From NCBI RefSeq assembly GCF_001741865.1, contig NZ_CP017147.1, forward strand, positions 3,463,001 through 3,527,000: a DNA stretch of 64,000 nt. Reading direction: 5' to 3'. The DNA comes from Bosea vaviloviae (lineage in GTDB: Bacteria > Pseudomonadota > Alphaproteobacteria > Rhizobiales > Beijerinckiaceae). The notes beneath the pieces were generated by a model. The model was not told the origin of the DNA. It made no database searches and worked only from the letters and a program-made list of their open reading frames with translations. Of this stretch, positions 7,216 through 15,990 are shown piece by piece; position 1 is the stretch's first letter, and every line of letters begins with the position of its first letter. A program made the position numbers and the translations under genes.

Positions 7216-8192
7216 GCCAAGGCCTCGACACGGGCCGAATGCCAGCAGGCTGCAGCATGGCCGGCCTCGACCAGCGCCAGAGGCGGCGGCTCAAGGCAGG
7301 CCTCGTCGGCGAGCGGGCAGCGCGTGCGGAAGCGGCAGCCTTCTGGCCAGGCGCCGGCGCTCGGAACCATGCCCTCGATGGTGCGAAGCATCGCCTTGCG
7401 CTGCCCCTGCAAGGTCGGGATCGTCGCCAGCAGCAGCTTGGTATAGGGGTGGCGCGGCGCGGCGAAGATCGGCTCGACCGGCCCGCTCTCGACGATGCGG
7501 CCGCCATACATCACGCAGACATCGTCGGCGAGATCGGCGACGACGCCCATGTCATGGGTGATCAGCACGATCGCGGTGCCGACCTCCTCGCGCAGGCGGC
7601 GCATCAGATCGAGGATCTGCGCCTGGATCGTCACGTCGAGCGCGGTCGTCGGCTCGTCGGCGATCAGCAGGGCCGGGCGGCAGATCAGGGCCGAGGCGAT
7701 CATGATGCGCTGGCACATGCCGCCGGAGAGCTCGAACGGATATTGCCGCGCCCGCCTCGCCGCATCGGGAATGCCGACACGGGTCATCATCGCGATGGCC
7801 TCCGTGCGCGCGACTTTCCCCGGGAGACCGCGATGCAGGATCAGCGCCTCCTCGACCTGCTCGCCGACGCGCATCAGCGGGTTCAGCGAAGCGACCGGCT
7901 CCTGGAAGATGATCGTCGCCTCATTGCCCCGCACCTCCGACAGGGCGGCCTCGCCAAGGCCGGCTAGGTCGCGCCCGTTCAAGCGGATCGCGCCCTGCTT
8001 GATCCGTGCCGCCTTCGGCAACAGGCCGAGCACGGAGAGCGCCGTCAGGCTCTTGCCGCAGCCGGATTCGCCGACGATGGCGAGGATGCGGCCAGAGCCG
8101 ACCGCAAGCGAGACATGGTCGACGATGCGGTTGCCGTCGATCTCGATGACGAGCTCGTCGATCGCCAGGACGGGGGCGTCGATCGTCATCAT
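7212..8192 (-). CDS. Peptide-type ABC transporter ATPase (DppD/OppD type)
   Basis: A 326-residue ABC ATPase, partner of the DppF-type protein. Seen: Walker A GESGCGKSLTA, Q-loop IIFQEPVASLNP, signature LSGGMCQRIMIA (Cys where Arg is usual), Walker B LLIADEPTTALD, H-loop LITHDMGVVAD, and the oligo_HPY tail with GCRFRTRCPLADEAC. The start is taken at 8192 (ATGATGACG), whose ATGA overlaps the stop of the upstream gamma-glutamyltransferase; the second ATG at 8189 is equally possible. The reading frame continues upstream without a stop through the neighbouring gene, but that extension has no family similarity. Confidence 0.92.
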   Translation of the reverse strand: MMTIDAPVLAIDELVIEIDGNRIVDHVSLAVGSGRILAIVGESGCGKSLTALSVLGLLPKAARIKQGAIRLNGRDLAGLGEAALSEVRGNEATIIFQEPVASLNPLMRVGEQVEEALILHRGLPGKVARTEAIAMMTRVGIPDAARRARQYPFELSGGMCQRIMIASALICRPALLIADEPTTALDVTIQAQILDLMRRLREEVGTAIVLITHDMGVVADLADDVCVMYGGRIVESGPVEPIFAAPRHPYTKLLLATIPTLQGQRKAMLRTIEGMVPSAGAWPEGCRFRTRCPLADEACLEPPPLALVEAGHAAACWHSARVEALA

Positions 8193-9733
8193 GCCGTCGC
8201 CGCGACCACGGCGGCCCAGGGGCTGGTCGGATGAGCCATGCCGATGAAGCCGCCGTCCGGAGCCGCCATCACGGCCGATGGAATCGAGAAATTCACTGGA
8301 TAGAGCGTGTCCTCGACGATCTCGATGGGGAAGGCGGTTGCGACGGTCGCGGCGACATCGGCTTCGGCGCGCGCGTCGATCTTGATGCGCGGCGTCGAGG
8401 CGTCGATGCGCGGGCGATGGAAAACCTCCTCGAGCGAGAGGCCGAAATCGGCAAGGCCGGAGATCAATTGCAGCACTGTGGGGAAGATGGTGCGCCCGCC
8501 CGCAGCCCCGATGGCGAGCACTGGGCGGCCGTTCCGGCTCAGCACAAGCGGGCACATATTGGCGAGCGGCTTTTGGCCGGCCGCGATGCTGTTGGGCTGG
8601 CCGGGGCGAGGATCGAACCACATCATGCCGTTGTTCATGAAGATGCCGGCATTGGGCAGCGCGACCTTGGCCCCAAACCGCGAGAGCAGCGTGTTGGTCA
8701 AGGAGACCATGGTGCCGTCGCGATCGACCACGCTGACATGGGAGGTGCAGCCGGCCTGCGGCGTCGCGGCATGGCCGAGCGTGGTCAGGCGCGTCGCATA
8801 GGCCTCGCGGATGGCGCTGGCGTAGAGCAGGGCGGTCTGGGCCGGCGTGGTCTCGCGCGAGAGCGGGCCGCTTTCGAGCCTGTTGGCTGCGTCGAGAAAG
8901 CTCGGCCCGCCGCTCAGGCCGGGAAGTGCCGCAATGTCGAAATCGCGATAGCGGCCGGCGAGCGCCGGCGCCCAGGCGACCTCATAGGCGGCAAGATCGC
9001 CGGCGCGGATCGGCGAGCCGCCGGCTTCGAGATCGGCCGCGATCATGCGGGCGCTCTCGCCCTCATAGAAGTCACGCGCGCCGGCCTTGGCCAGCCGTCG
9101 CAGCAAGGCGGCCTTGCGCGCCATCGGCTTGAACCGCCGCGTATCGGCCCCGGCCTTGGGCGGGTGCCCGTCATCCAATAGCAGCGCCGCTGAAGCCGGA
9201 TCACGGGAGAGGCCCGCAGCGTCGATCGCGATGCAGAGCGCCGCGAACCAGTCGATCTCGAGGCCACGCTCGGCATGTTCGATCGCCGGCTGCAGCGCCT
9301 CCTCCCAGGAGAGCGTGCCATGGCGTGCGAGCGCGGCTTCAAAGCCGGCGATCGCGCCGGGAACGCAGATCGCGCCATAACCGGAGACATTGCGCTCGTC
9401 GATGACGGCCGGCCAGGCGAACCAGTTGCCGCTCTGACCGTCGGTCAGCGGATAATCGGCCGGATCGAGCCCGGCCGCAGTGCGGACGTTGAAGTCGAGG
9501 GTCTCGGTCGCGCCCGTCCGGCCATCGGCATGGACGAGAAAGCCGCCGCCGCCGACCCCTGACAGCCAGGGCTCGACGGTGCTCAGCACCAGCGCGGTGA
9601 CGATCGCCGCATCCATCGCATTGCCGCCGCGCGAGAGCACGGCGGCTCCGGCCTCGGCCGCGTGACGGTTCTGGGCGGCGACGAGTCCATGGGGCGAATG
9701 GACGGCGGGCCTCTGGACGGTGAAGGTCTGCAT
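8189..9733 (-). CDS. ggt: Gamma-glutamyltransferase
   Basis: A complete 514-residue gamma-glutamyltransferase of the N-terminal nucleophile hydrolase type, somewhat shorter than the E. coli enzyme. Seen: VLSRGGNAMDAAIVTALVL and GVGGGGFLVHADG near the N-terminus, the presumed self-cleavage site and catalytic threonine in GCTSHVSVVDRDG (about residue 325), an oxyanion-region segment NNGMMWFDPRPGQPNS, and the GAAGGRTIFP glycine loop near the C-terminus. No signal peptide, so probably cytosolic, unlike the periplasmic E. coli protein. It would release glutamate from an imported gamma-glutamyl compound. Its start and stop overlap the neighbouring genes by ATGA at both ends. Confidence 0.92.
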   Translation of the reverse strand: MQTFTVQRPAVHSPHGLVAAQNRHAAEAGAAVLSRGGNAMDAAIVTALVLSTVEPWLSGVGGGGFLVHADGRTGATETLDFNVRTAAGLDPADYPLTDGQSGNWFAWPAVIDERNVSGYGAICVPGAIAGFEAALARHGTLSWEEALQPAIEHAERGLEIDWFAALCIAIDAAGLSRDPASAALLLDDGHPPKAGADTRRFKPMARKAALLRRLAKAGARDFYEGESARMIAADLEAGGSPIRAGDLAAYEVAWAPALAGRYRDFDIAALPGLSGGPSFLDAANRLESGPLSRETTPAQTALLYASAIREAYATRLTTLGHAATPQAGCTSHVSVVDRDGTMVSLTNTLLSRFGAKVALPNAGIFMNNGMMWFDPRPGQPNSIAAGQKPLANMCPLVLSRNGRPVLAIGAAGGRTIFPTVLQLISGLADFGLSLEEVFHRPRIDASTPRIKIDARAEADVAATVATAFPIEIVEDTLYPVNFSIPSAVMAAPDGGFIGMAHPTSPWAAVVAATA

Positions 9734-10629
9734 CAGCGCGGGGCCTTGAAGCGAAGCGGGCCGCTGGGCTCGGGCAGCCGCAGCGTCACGCTGAAGCGCT
9801 CGGCATTGGCGCTCGCGGCATGATGGGCGGCGAGCTCGCCGACGGTGGCGATCCAGACCCCTTCCGAGGTGGTGACGGCGTCGAGCAGTTTTTCCAGCAT
9901 CCGGACCCGGCCGGCCCGGCCGGAGATCCAGTCATGGATCGTCAGCATCATCATCCGGCCCTCTCGGTGCAGCACCTGCCATTCGTCGAGCCAGGCTTCG
10001 AGGATGCCGCCTTGCGGGGAGGGCGGGGCGCGGTCGGTCGGGCTGCCGGTGAAGCGGAAATAGATCGCGTCGTCGACCGCCCAGAGCACCGGCACCTGGG
10101 TGACGCCGTCGATCGTATAGGGATGGTCGAAGCCCATCAGCGAGGAATCGTAGAGCCCGCGCCGCTTCACCTCCGCCAGCATGGCCGGCGTCATCTCCCA
10201 GGCCGGCGAGCGGAAGCCTTTCGGCACGATACCGGCTTGGGCTTTGAACAGGGCAAGCGATTCATCGAGCGCGCGGGCGAATTCGTCCGGGCCCGCCTCG
10301 GTCGCGATCTCATGGAAATAGCCGTGCAGGCCGACCTCGTGGCCGCGTTCGACGAAGGCCGGCAGCAATTCGGGATGGTTTTTCGCCACCAGGCCCGGCA
10401 CGAACATCGTCGCCTTGATGCTGTAGCGATCGAGCAGATCGAGGATGCGCCAGATGCCGATGCGCGGGCCGAACAGCCGCTGCTCGATCTGCCCGAGCGT
10501 GGCGGGGGCGTCGGGAGCCAGGTTCCATTGATAGGGGCTCTCTGCATCGACATCGATGCTGAAGCAGAAGGCGCTGGTTTTGCCGGCAGGCCAGTCATAG
10601 CCGGCGCGGGGGAAGGTCGCGGGGGTCAT
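9733..10629 (-). CDS. Polysaccharide-deacetylase-fold hydrolase (PuuE-like)
   Basis: About 298 residues of the NodB/polysaccharide deacetylase fold. Seen: the metal-binding start FSIDVDAESPY with the Asp-x-Asp pair, KATMFVPGLVA, and ERGHEVGLHGYFHE (the family His-x3-His or variant motif), then GFRSPAWEMTP and MLTIHDWISGRAG. This arrangement is closer to the PuuE/allantoinase-like and imidase-like branch that acts on small C-N compounds than to chitin deacetylases. Embedded between the dehydrogenase and gamma-glutamyltransferase genes, it probably hydrolyses an amide or imide bond of the imported substrate. The ATG at 10629 is chosen because AAGGAGG lies five bases before it; a TTG at 10644 would extend it by five residues. 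Confidence 0.85.
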   Translation of the reverse strand: MTPATFPRAGYDWPAGKTSAFCFSIDVDAESPYQWNLAPDAPATLGQIEQRLFGPRIGIWRILDLLDRYSIKATMFVPGLVAKNHPELLPAFVERGHEVGLHGYFHEIATEAGPDEFARALDESLALFKAQAGIVPKGFRSPAWEMTPAMLAEVKRRGLYDSSLMGFDHPYTIDGVTQVPVLWAVDDAIYFRFTGSPTDRAPPSPQGGILEAWLDEWQVLHREGRMMMLTIHDWISGRAGRVRMLEKLLDAVTTSEGVWIATVGELAAHHAASANAERFSVTLRLPEPSGPLRFKAPR

Positions 10630-10640
10630 CGACGCCTCCT

Positions 10641-11432
10641 TCAAAGCGCGCTCTTCTTGTCCTGATGCACCGCGAGCGAGCCGATCGAATTGCCGCCATC
10701 GACCGTCAGCGTCGCGCCGGTGACGTAGGATGAGAGATCGCTGGCGAGATAGAGCAAGGCGTTGCCGACATCCTCGCGCGAGGATGGCCGGCCGAGCGGG
10801 ATCTGCGAGATCGTGCTCTGGATATGCGCCTCGGTCAGGCCGCTGACCTTGCTGCCGGCGGCGAAGCCCGGTTCGAGCGCATTCGAGCGGATGCCGTACT
10901 CGGCGAGCTCGACGCCAAAACCCTTGGTCAATCGGTCGAGTGCCGTCTTGGAGGTCGAATAGACCGCGGCTGTGCGGCGCATCTTGCGCGAGGCTCCCGA
11001 GGAGATGTTGATGATCGAGCCCTTGACGCCCTTGCGCACCATCTGCGTCGCGATCTCGCGGGTCAGGATGAAGGGCGCACGCAGATTGACCGAGAAGATC
11101 CGGTCGAACTCCTCCGTCGAAGTGTCGAGCAGGAAGCCGCTGGGATAGATCCCGGCATTGTTGACGAGGATGTCGACCGCGCCCCAGCGCTGGCCGATCT
11201 CGTTGGCGAGTGCCTTGATCGAGGCCTCGTCGGTCAGGTCGGCGGGCTTGGTGAAGCTGTCGGGACCAAGGTTAAGCGATGCAGCCAAGGCGTCGAGCTC
11301 GCCGGCTTTCGCGTCGGTCAGAGCGAGCGTCGCGCCGGCCTCGTGCAACGTCTCAGCGATCCAGCGCCCGATCACGCCGCAGGCACCGGTGACGAGCGCG
11401 CGCTTTCCCTTGATGTCGTCGAACATGGTCAT
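10641..11432 (-). CDS. Short-chain dehydrogenase/reductase
   Basis: About 263 residues of the classical SDR family. Seen: the cofactor loop TGACGVIGRWIAE, DLTDEASIKAL, NNAGIYPSG, the catalytic Ser region IINISSGASRK, the YSTSK catalytic Tyr-Lys pair, and the C-terminal VTGATLTVDGG. It would oxidise a hydroxyl or reduce a carbonyl with NAD(P)H in the cytosol; the substrate is unknown. It lies 31 bases after the permease gene and its stop is adjacent to the next gene. Starts at 11432 and 11426 are both possible; GAGG stands three and nine bases before them respectively. Confidence 0.9.
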   Translation of the reverse strand: MTMFDDIKGKRALVTGACGVIGRWIAETLHEAGATLALTDAKAGELDALAASLNLGPDSFTKPADLTDEASIKALANEIGQRWGAVDILVNNAGIYPSGFLLDTSTEEFDRIFSVNLRAPFILTREIATQMVRKGVKGSIINISSGASRKMRRTAAVYSTSKTALDRLTKGFGVELAEYGIRSNALEPGFAAGSKVSGLTEAHIQSTISQIPLGRPSSREDVGNALLYLASDLSSYVTGATLTVDGGNSIGSLAVHQDKKSAL

Positions 11433-11463
11433 GGTCCTCAAAGTTCGAATGGTTGGCGCATTC

Positions 11464-12315
11464 TCAGCGGAAACGGGGGTCGAGGCGGTCGCGCACGGCG
11501 TCGCCGGTCAGGTTGACGGCAAGCACGAGCACGAACAGGCAAAGCCCCGGCAGGGTCGCTGCCCACCAGGCGGTGGCGACGTAGTTGCGGCCAGTCGAAA
11601 GCATTGCGCCCCAGCTCGCCGTCGGGGGCTGGACGCCCAGGCCCAGGAAGGAAAGCCCGGCCTCGAACAGCACCATCAGCCCGAATTCGAGCGTCGCGAC
11701 GACCGAAACCGCGCCGATGATGTTGGGCAGGAGATGGCGGAAGAGGACGCGCGGTGCGCTGGCGCCCATCAGCGCCGCAAGCCGGACATAAGGCATGGTC
11801 GCGATCGAGAGCGTCTGGCTATAGGCGACGCGGGCGTAGCGCGGCCAGCGCGTCAAGGCGAGCACCAGGACGACATTGACGAGGCTCGGCCCCAGCACCG
11901 CGACGGTGATGATCGCCAGCAGCACGGCCGGGATCGAGAGGAAGACGTCGACGACGCGCATCACCGCGACCTCGATCCAGCCGCGCCGGTAGCCCGCGAT
12001 CATGCCGAGCGTGGTGCCGACCGTGCCCGACAGGATGACCGAGGCGAAGGCGACGATCAGCGAGACGCGCGCGCCATGGATGATGCGACTGAGCAGGTCG
12101 CGGCCGAGCTCGTCGCTGCCGAGCCAGTAATGGAAGCTGCGCGAGATCGTGCCCGGCGGCTTCAGGCGCCCGGTCAGGTTCTGGGCATTGGGATCATAGG
12201 GTGCGAGCCAGGGCGCCAGGATCGCGGCCAGCGCCACCAGAGCGACGATCGCCAGCGGCCACCAGCGCCAGAGCTGGCGCTTGCGGCGCGCAGGCGAGGC
12301 GGCAACAGCGCTCAT
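11464..12315 (-). CDS. Peptide-type ABC transporter permease (DppC type)
   Basis: A 283-residue inner-membrane permease. Seen: an N-terminal membrane segment (LWRWWPLAIVALVALAAIL), the periplasmic OppC-type N region ending GSDELGRDLLSRIIHGAR, then the BPD transporter domain. Its EAA loop is recognisable as FRHLLPNIIGAVSVVATL and EAGLSFLGLGVQPPTASWG. It pairs with the DppB-type permease upstream, overlapping by ATGA at 12312-12315. Confidence 0.93.
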   Translation of the reverse strand: MSAVAASPARRKRQLWRWWPLAIVALVALAAILAPWLAPYDPNAQNLTGRLKPPGTISRSFHYWLGSDELGRDLLSRIIHGARVSLIVAFASVILSGTVGTTLGMIAGYRRGWIEVAVMRVVDVFLSIPAVLLAIITVAVLGPSLVNVVLVLALTRWPRYARVAYSQTLSIATMPYVRLAALMGASAPRVLFRHLLPNIIGAVSVVATLEFGLMVLFEAGLSFLGLGVQPPTASWGAMLSTGRNYVATAWWAATLPGLCLFVLVLAVNLTGDAVRDRLDPRFR

Positions 12316-13238
12316 CGCCCGCCATCCAGCACGATGCGCGGATCGACCAGGCTGTAGAGCAGGTCCGAGATCAGGTTCAATGCCACGGTGACGAAGGCGC
12401 CCATCAGCACGACGCCCTGCACGATCATGAAATCGCGCGCCAGGATCGCCTGCACGGTGACCTGCCCGATGCCGGGCCAGGCGAAGACCGTTTCGACGAT
12501 GACGGCGCCGGCGAGCAGGTTCGAGATTTCGAGCGCTGCGACCGTGATCAGCGGGATCGAGGCGTTGCGGGCGATGTGGCGGACGAGCAGGCGCCCGGTG
12601 CGGACGCCGCGCGAGCGGGCGGTGCGGGCATAATCCTTCGACAATTCGTCGAGCAGGGCCGAGCGCGTGATCCGCGCGAAGGTCGCCATCGAGAGCAGGC
12701 CGAGCGCGAAGGACGGCATCACCAGATGCGAGAGGTCGCCGGTCGAGGAGGGCGGCAGCCAGCCGAGCAGCACCGAGAAGACCAGGATCATCAGGATGCC
12801 GCTCCAGAAGGTCGGCATGCTCTGGGCTGCGAGCACGAAGCCGGCCGCGAGCTTGGCGATCGCCTTGTCGCGGAAGACCGCGAGCAGGATGCCGATCGGC
12901 ACGCCGATGCCGCAGGCAACGAGGAGCGCGCCCGCCGCCAGCATCAGCGTATAGGGCAGGCGCGAGGCGATGATCGTCATCACCGGCACGCGTTGCACGA
13001 CGGACTGACCGAGGTCGAAGCGGGCGAGATCGGCGAGGAAGTCGAGATACTGGACCGGCAGCGGCCGGTCGAAGCCCATCGCATGGCGCAGCGCATCGAC
13101 ATCGGCCTTGGTCGCGGTCTCCGGCACCAGCAGATAGGTCGGGTCGCCGGTCAGGCGCTGGACGAAGAAGATCAGCGTCACCACCCCGATGATGGTGGCG
13201 AGTGCCTGTCCGGCACGCCTGAGCAGGAAGCCTTGCAT
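12312..13238 (-). CDS. Peptide-type ABC transporter permease (DppB type)
   Basis: A 308-residue inner-membrane permease of the DppB/OppB family: an N-terminal signal-anchor (ATIIGVVTLIFFVQRL), a periplasmic domain with HAMGFDRPLPVQYLDFL, and a BPD transporter core. The core ends in EISNLLAGAVIVETVFAWPG and a segment before the C-terminal SDLLYSLVDPRI typical of the family. Six bases separate it from the stop of the binding protein upstream, so the whole uptake system is one transcript. Confidence 0.93.
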   Translation of the reverse strand: MQGFLLRRAGQALATIIGVVTLIFFVQRLTGDPTYLLVPETATKADVDALRHAMGFDRPLPVQYLDFLADLARFDLGQSVVQRVPVMTIIASRLPYTLMLAAGALLVACGIGVPIGILLAVFRDKAIAKLAAGFVLAAQSMPTFWSGILMILVFSVLLGWLPPSSTGDLSHLVMPSFALGLLSMATFARITRSALLDELSKDYARTARSRGVRTGRLLVRHIARNASIPLITVAALEISNLLAGAVIVETVFAWPGIGQVTVQAILARDFMIVQGVVLMGAFVTVALNLISDLLYSLVDPRIVLDGGR

Positions 13239-13244
13239 GAAGCC

Positions 13245-14765
13245 TCAGTCCGTCCAGCTCATGCGGTTGAGGAACATGCTTTCATTCGGCGTCGGCTTGA
13301 ACTGCAGGTTCTTGGTCGCGCCGTAGATCACGGCCGCCTGATAGAGCGGTACCAGCGGGGCTTCCGCGGCGATGATCTCGTGAACCTGCTTGTAGGCGGC
13401 AAGCCGCTTGTCCTTGTCGAGCGTCTGGCGCGCCTCTTCGAGCAGGCTGTCGGCCTTGGAGTTGCGATAGGCCGACCAGCCGCTGCTCTTGTGGATCAGC
13501 GGGAAGAGCACGCCGTCTGCATCCTGGCAGGCGCAGGACCAGCGGCCGAAGCTCAGCGTCGAGGTCGCCTCGGGCCCGGCCTGCGAGCGCTTGAGGTAGC
13601 TCGCCATGTCCGACATCGCGATCTTGACGTTGAGACCGGCATCGTTGAGCTGCTGCTGGATCGCCTGGACGATGCGCTGGTCGAAGACGGGCGCGGTCGA
13701 GAGCTCGATCTCGGCTTTCGCCGCCGGGCCGGCCTCCGCGACCAGGGCCTTGGCCTTGGCGAGGTCGTAGCTTGGCCCCTTCAGGCCCTCGATCCAGCCG
13801 AAGCTGACCGGAGTCAGCAATTGCGAGACCGGCTTGTCGAAGCCGCCGAGCAGGCCGTCGACCAGCCCTTCCTTGTCGATGGCATAGGCCGCCGCCAGCC
13901 TGAGCTTGACGTTGTCGAAGGGCGGCTTGACCGTGTTGAGGCGCAGATAGGCGACGCGCTCGGTCAGGCCGATCAGGGCCTTGGCCCTGGTCGCGGATTT
14001 GAGCTGGCCGGCCTGGTCTGAATCGAGCGTCACGCCGAGATCGCTGGTCCCGGCCTGCAGATTGGCGAGCCGCGTCGCCCCGTCCGGCACGGCGCGGAAG
14101 ATCACGGCCGGGAAGGGGCCCTTGTCGCCCCAATAGGCGTCGTTGCGCACAAGCGAGACCTGCACGCCGCGCTGCCAGGCCTCGAATTTATAGGGCCCGC
14201 TGCCGACGGGCTTCAGGTTGAAGGCGTCCTTGCCAACCGCCTCGACGATGGCCTTCGGTACGATCGAGAGCTTGACCAGCTGGGCGAGCAGGGCCGGATA
14301 GGCGCCGTTGGTGGTGAGCTTGACCTTGCTCGGCGAGAGCGCGGTCGCGTCGGTGATCTTGTCGAACTGGCCGAGCTGCGGGCTGCCGAATTTCGGATCG
14401 GTGATGCGCTTGACGCTGTAGGCGACGTCATCGGCCGTCAGCTTCGAGCCGTCATGGAAGGTGATGTCGGGCCGCAGCTCGAACTCGATCTCGGTGTCGG
14501 AGAGATATTTCCAGCTGGCTGCGACCTGCGGGACGATCTCGCCCTTGTCGTCGCGGGTAACGAGATTGTCGAAGATATTGCGGTAGACATAGTAGCTGTC
14601 GGGGTTCCACTGCACCTGTGGATCGAGCGAAGACGGCTCGTTGACGAGGTCGACGACGAGCCGCTCCTTCGAGGCCTGGGCCGGAGCAGCGCCGAATGCG
14701 AGCGTGGCTGCGAGCACGGCGACCAAGGCGGCCGCGACATGAGTGGTCCGCGAGAGAATGCTCAT
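13245..14765 (-). CDS. Family-5 extracellular solute-binding protein
   Basis: A 506-residue periplasmic binding protein of the DppA/OppA family. The signal peptide is clear: MSILSRTTHVAAALVAVLA, then a cleavable AAPAQA-S junction, Sec type. The mature part has LVVDLVNEPSSLDPQVQWN at its N-terminus, RPDITFHDGSKLTADDVAYS and VGSGPYKFEAW, all family hallmarks. It is distinct from the Tat-type paralogue at 447-2033. I take the ATG at 14765, eight bases after AAGGAG; the preceding GTG at 14768 overlaps the regulator stop as GTGA and is also possible. Confidence 0.93.
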   Translation of the reverse strand: MSILSRTTHVAAALVAVLAATLAFGAAPAQASKERLVVDLVNEPSSLDPQVQWNPDSYYVYRNIFDNLVTRDDKGEIVPQVAASWKYLSDTEIEFELRPDITFHDGSKLTADDVAYSVKRITDPKFGSPQLGQFDKITDATALSPSKVKLTTNGAYPALLAQLVKLSIVPKAIVEAVGKDAFNLKPVGSGPYKFEAWQRGVQVSLVRNDAYWGDKGPFPAVIFRAVPDGATRLANLQAGTSDLGVTLDSDQAGQLKSATRAKALIGLTERVAYLRLNTVKPPFDNVKLRLAAAYAIDKEGLVDGLLGGFDKPVSQLLTPVSFGWIEGLKGPSYDLAKAKALVAEAGPAAKAEIELSTAPVFDQRIVQAIQQQLNDAGLNVKIAMSDMASYLKRSQAGPEATSTLSFGRWSCACQDADGVLFPLIHKSSGWSAYRNSKADSLLEEARQTLDKDKRLAAYKQVHEIIAAEAPLVPLYQAAVIYGATKNLQFKPTPNESMFLNRMSWTD

Positions 14766-15559
14766 CACTGCTGCTCCTTCGAGAGGGGGATCGGGAGAGG
14801 GATCGGAGTGTCCGTGGTTGCGGTCGTGGGCCGCGCCCTGCGCCGGCGCGCCGAGCGGGCCGCCGGCTGCGCCAATCGCGACGACACCGCCAGGAAACCA
14901 TGGGCGAGGGCACCGGCGAAGCGCTCGTTCTCCTGCGTGATCGCGAAGCGGGCGGCGTCCGCATCGCCCGCGATCAGCGCGGCCGCAAGCGCGCGCCGGT
15001 CGGGCGGCGCGACGAGGTGGCCGGCGAGATCGAGCAGGCGCAGGATGCGGTCGGCATGGTCCCAGATCTCCCCGAGCCAGCGCCGGGCGAAGCTGCCGGT
15101 ACTGCTGACAAGCAGATCACGCAGTTGCCGCTCGGCCAGACGCGCGGTCGCCAACGCGGCGGGCTCGCTGCGGCCAAAGACCGATTCCATCACGCCGAGC
15201 AGCGAAATCAGCAGGTCGCGTGCCTGCCCATTGAGGCGCTGCGCCGCGAGCGACGGCTCCAGCCTGCGGCGGCCGTCCAGCATCGCCTCGATCAGCGCGC
15301 CGTCCACCGGGGCGATGCGCCAGCCCTGCCTGGCGTGCCGGCTGACGAAGCCCTCGCCCGACAAGGCGGTCAGCGCGACGCGGATGCCGGCGCGACCGAG
15401 GCTGAAGCGCTCGGCCAGGGCAGCCTCATGGATGAAATCACCCGGTGCGAGTTCGCAGGCGATCACCGCCTTGCGCAGACGCCGGGTCGCGACATCCATC
15501 CGCGCCTCAGTGGCGGGCAGGGTGGCAGACGGGGCGAAGGGCGAGGAGGTGTCGAGCAT
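14765..15559 (-). CDS. GntR-family transcriptional regulator with FCD domain
   Basis: About 264 residues. The N-terminal winged helix includes RLRKAVIACELAPGDFIHEA and ERFSLGRAGIRVALTALSGE, then SRHARQGWRIAPVD; the rest is an all-helical FCD-type domain ending in an arginine-rich tail. First gene of the nine-gene operon and most likely its substrate-responsive repressor: an inverted repeat with the half-site TTGTGA lies 21-36 bases upstream of the start (15580-15595). The ATG at 15559 is preferred over a TTG at 15568. The FCD metal-ligand histidines are not obvious, so the ligand class is uncertain. Confidence 0.87.
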   Translation of the reverse strand: MLDTSSPFAPSATLPATEARMDVATRRLRKAVIACELAPGDFIHEAALAERFSLGRAGIRVALTALSGEGFVSRHARQGWRIAPVDGALIEAMLDGRRRLEPSLAAQRLNGQARDLLISLLGVMESVFGRSEPAALATARLAERQLRDLLVSSTGSFARRWLGEIWDHADRILRLLDLAGHLVAPPDRRALAAALIAGDADAARFAITQENERFAGALAHGFLAVSSRLAQPAARSARRRRARPTTATTDTPIPLPIPLSKEQQ

Positions 15560-15579
15560 GGCCGGCAATCTGGAATGGT

Positions 15580-15606
15580 TTGTGAGATTTCACAAGTGAT
15601 TTGTGA
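15580..15606. promoter_or_regulatory. Probable operator of the peptide-uptake operon
   Basis: TTGTGA-gatt-TCACAA (15580-15595) is a perfect 6-bp inverted repeat. A third half-site TTTGTGA follows at 15599-15605. It is immediately upstream of the FCD regulator gene, where an autoregulatory site would be expected. Confidence 0.5.
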
Positions 15607-15655
15607 CATCTTATCGCGAGGAGCGCTTGGCCCGTAACCTCACCGCTGCTCCCTC

Positions 15656-15734
15656 GTCATTGCGAGCGCAGCGACGCAATCCAGAAGGGCTCGCTCGACG
15701 TCCCCCCGGATTGCTTCGCGGCGCTCGCAATGAC
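15656..15734. repeat. Intact REP-like hairpin element
   Basis: GTCATTGCGAGCGCAGCGAC opens the left arm and GCGCTCGCAATGAC closes the right arm, with the inner part CCAGAAGGGCTCGCTCGAC. It is the intact counterpart of the copy split by the insertion sequence. The surrounding 15607-15972 spacer shows no convincing gene; it separates the ABC operon from the plus-strand T6SS genes and must hold the tagH promoter. Confidence 0.8.
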
Positions 15735-15990
15735 GGCCGAAGAGGGTTGAGGAACATCTCAGAGAGCGCTCCAAGACCCCGTTTCGCGGCGGCGGCCGCG
15801 CCGGTCTGTCCTGCGCCGGAACGGCGGGGCGCCGCCAGCTCTGCGGGCCGTGCGATCCCGCCGTCGCAATGCTTGCCTTGGACGCAAGGATTCTTTGACC
15901 TTTCCTTACGTCGCACTATGATTTTCCCGTCGAGCCGTACGATACTTGCGTAGGATTACGGCCGGGCTTTGTGTGAACGGGAAACTGCGC

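Noticed and set aside
15603..15953. Frames over the 15656-15734 repeat
   Set aside because: Translation is of REP-like repeat sequence on both strands; treated as intergenic.
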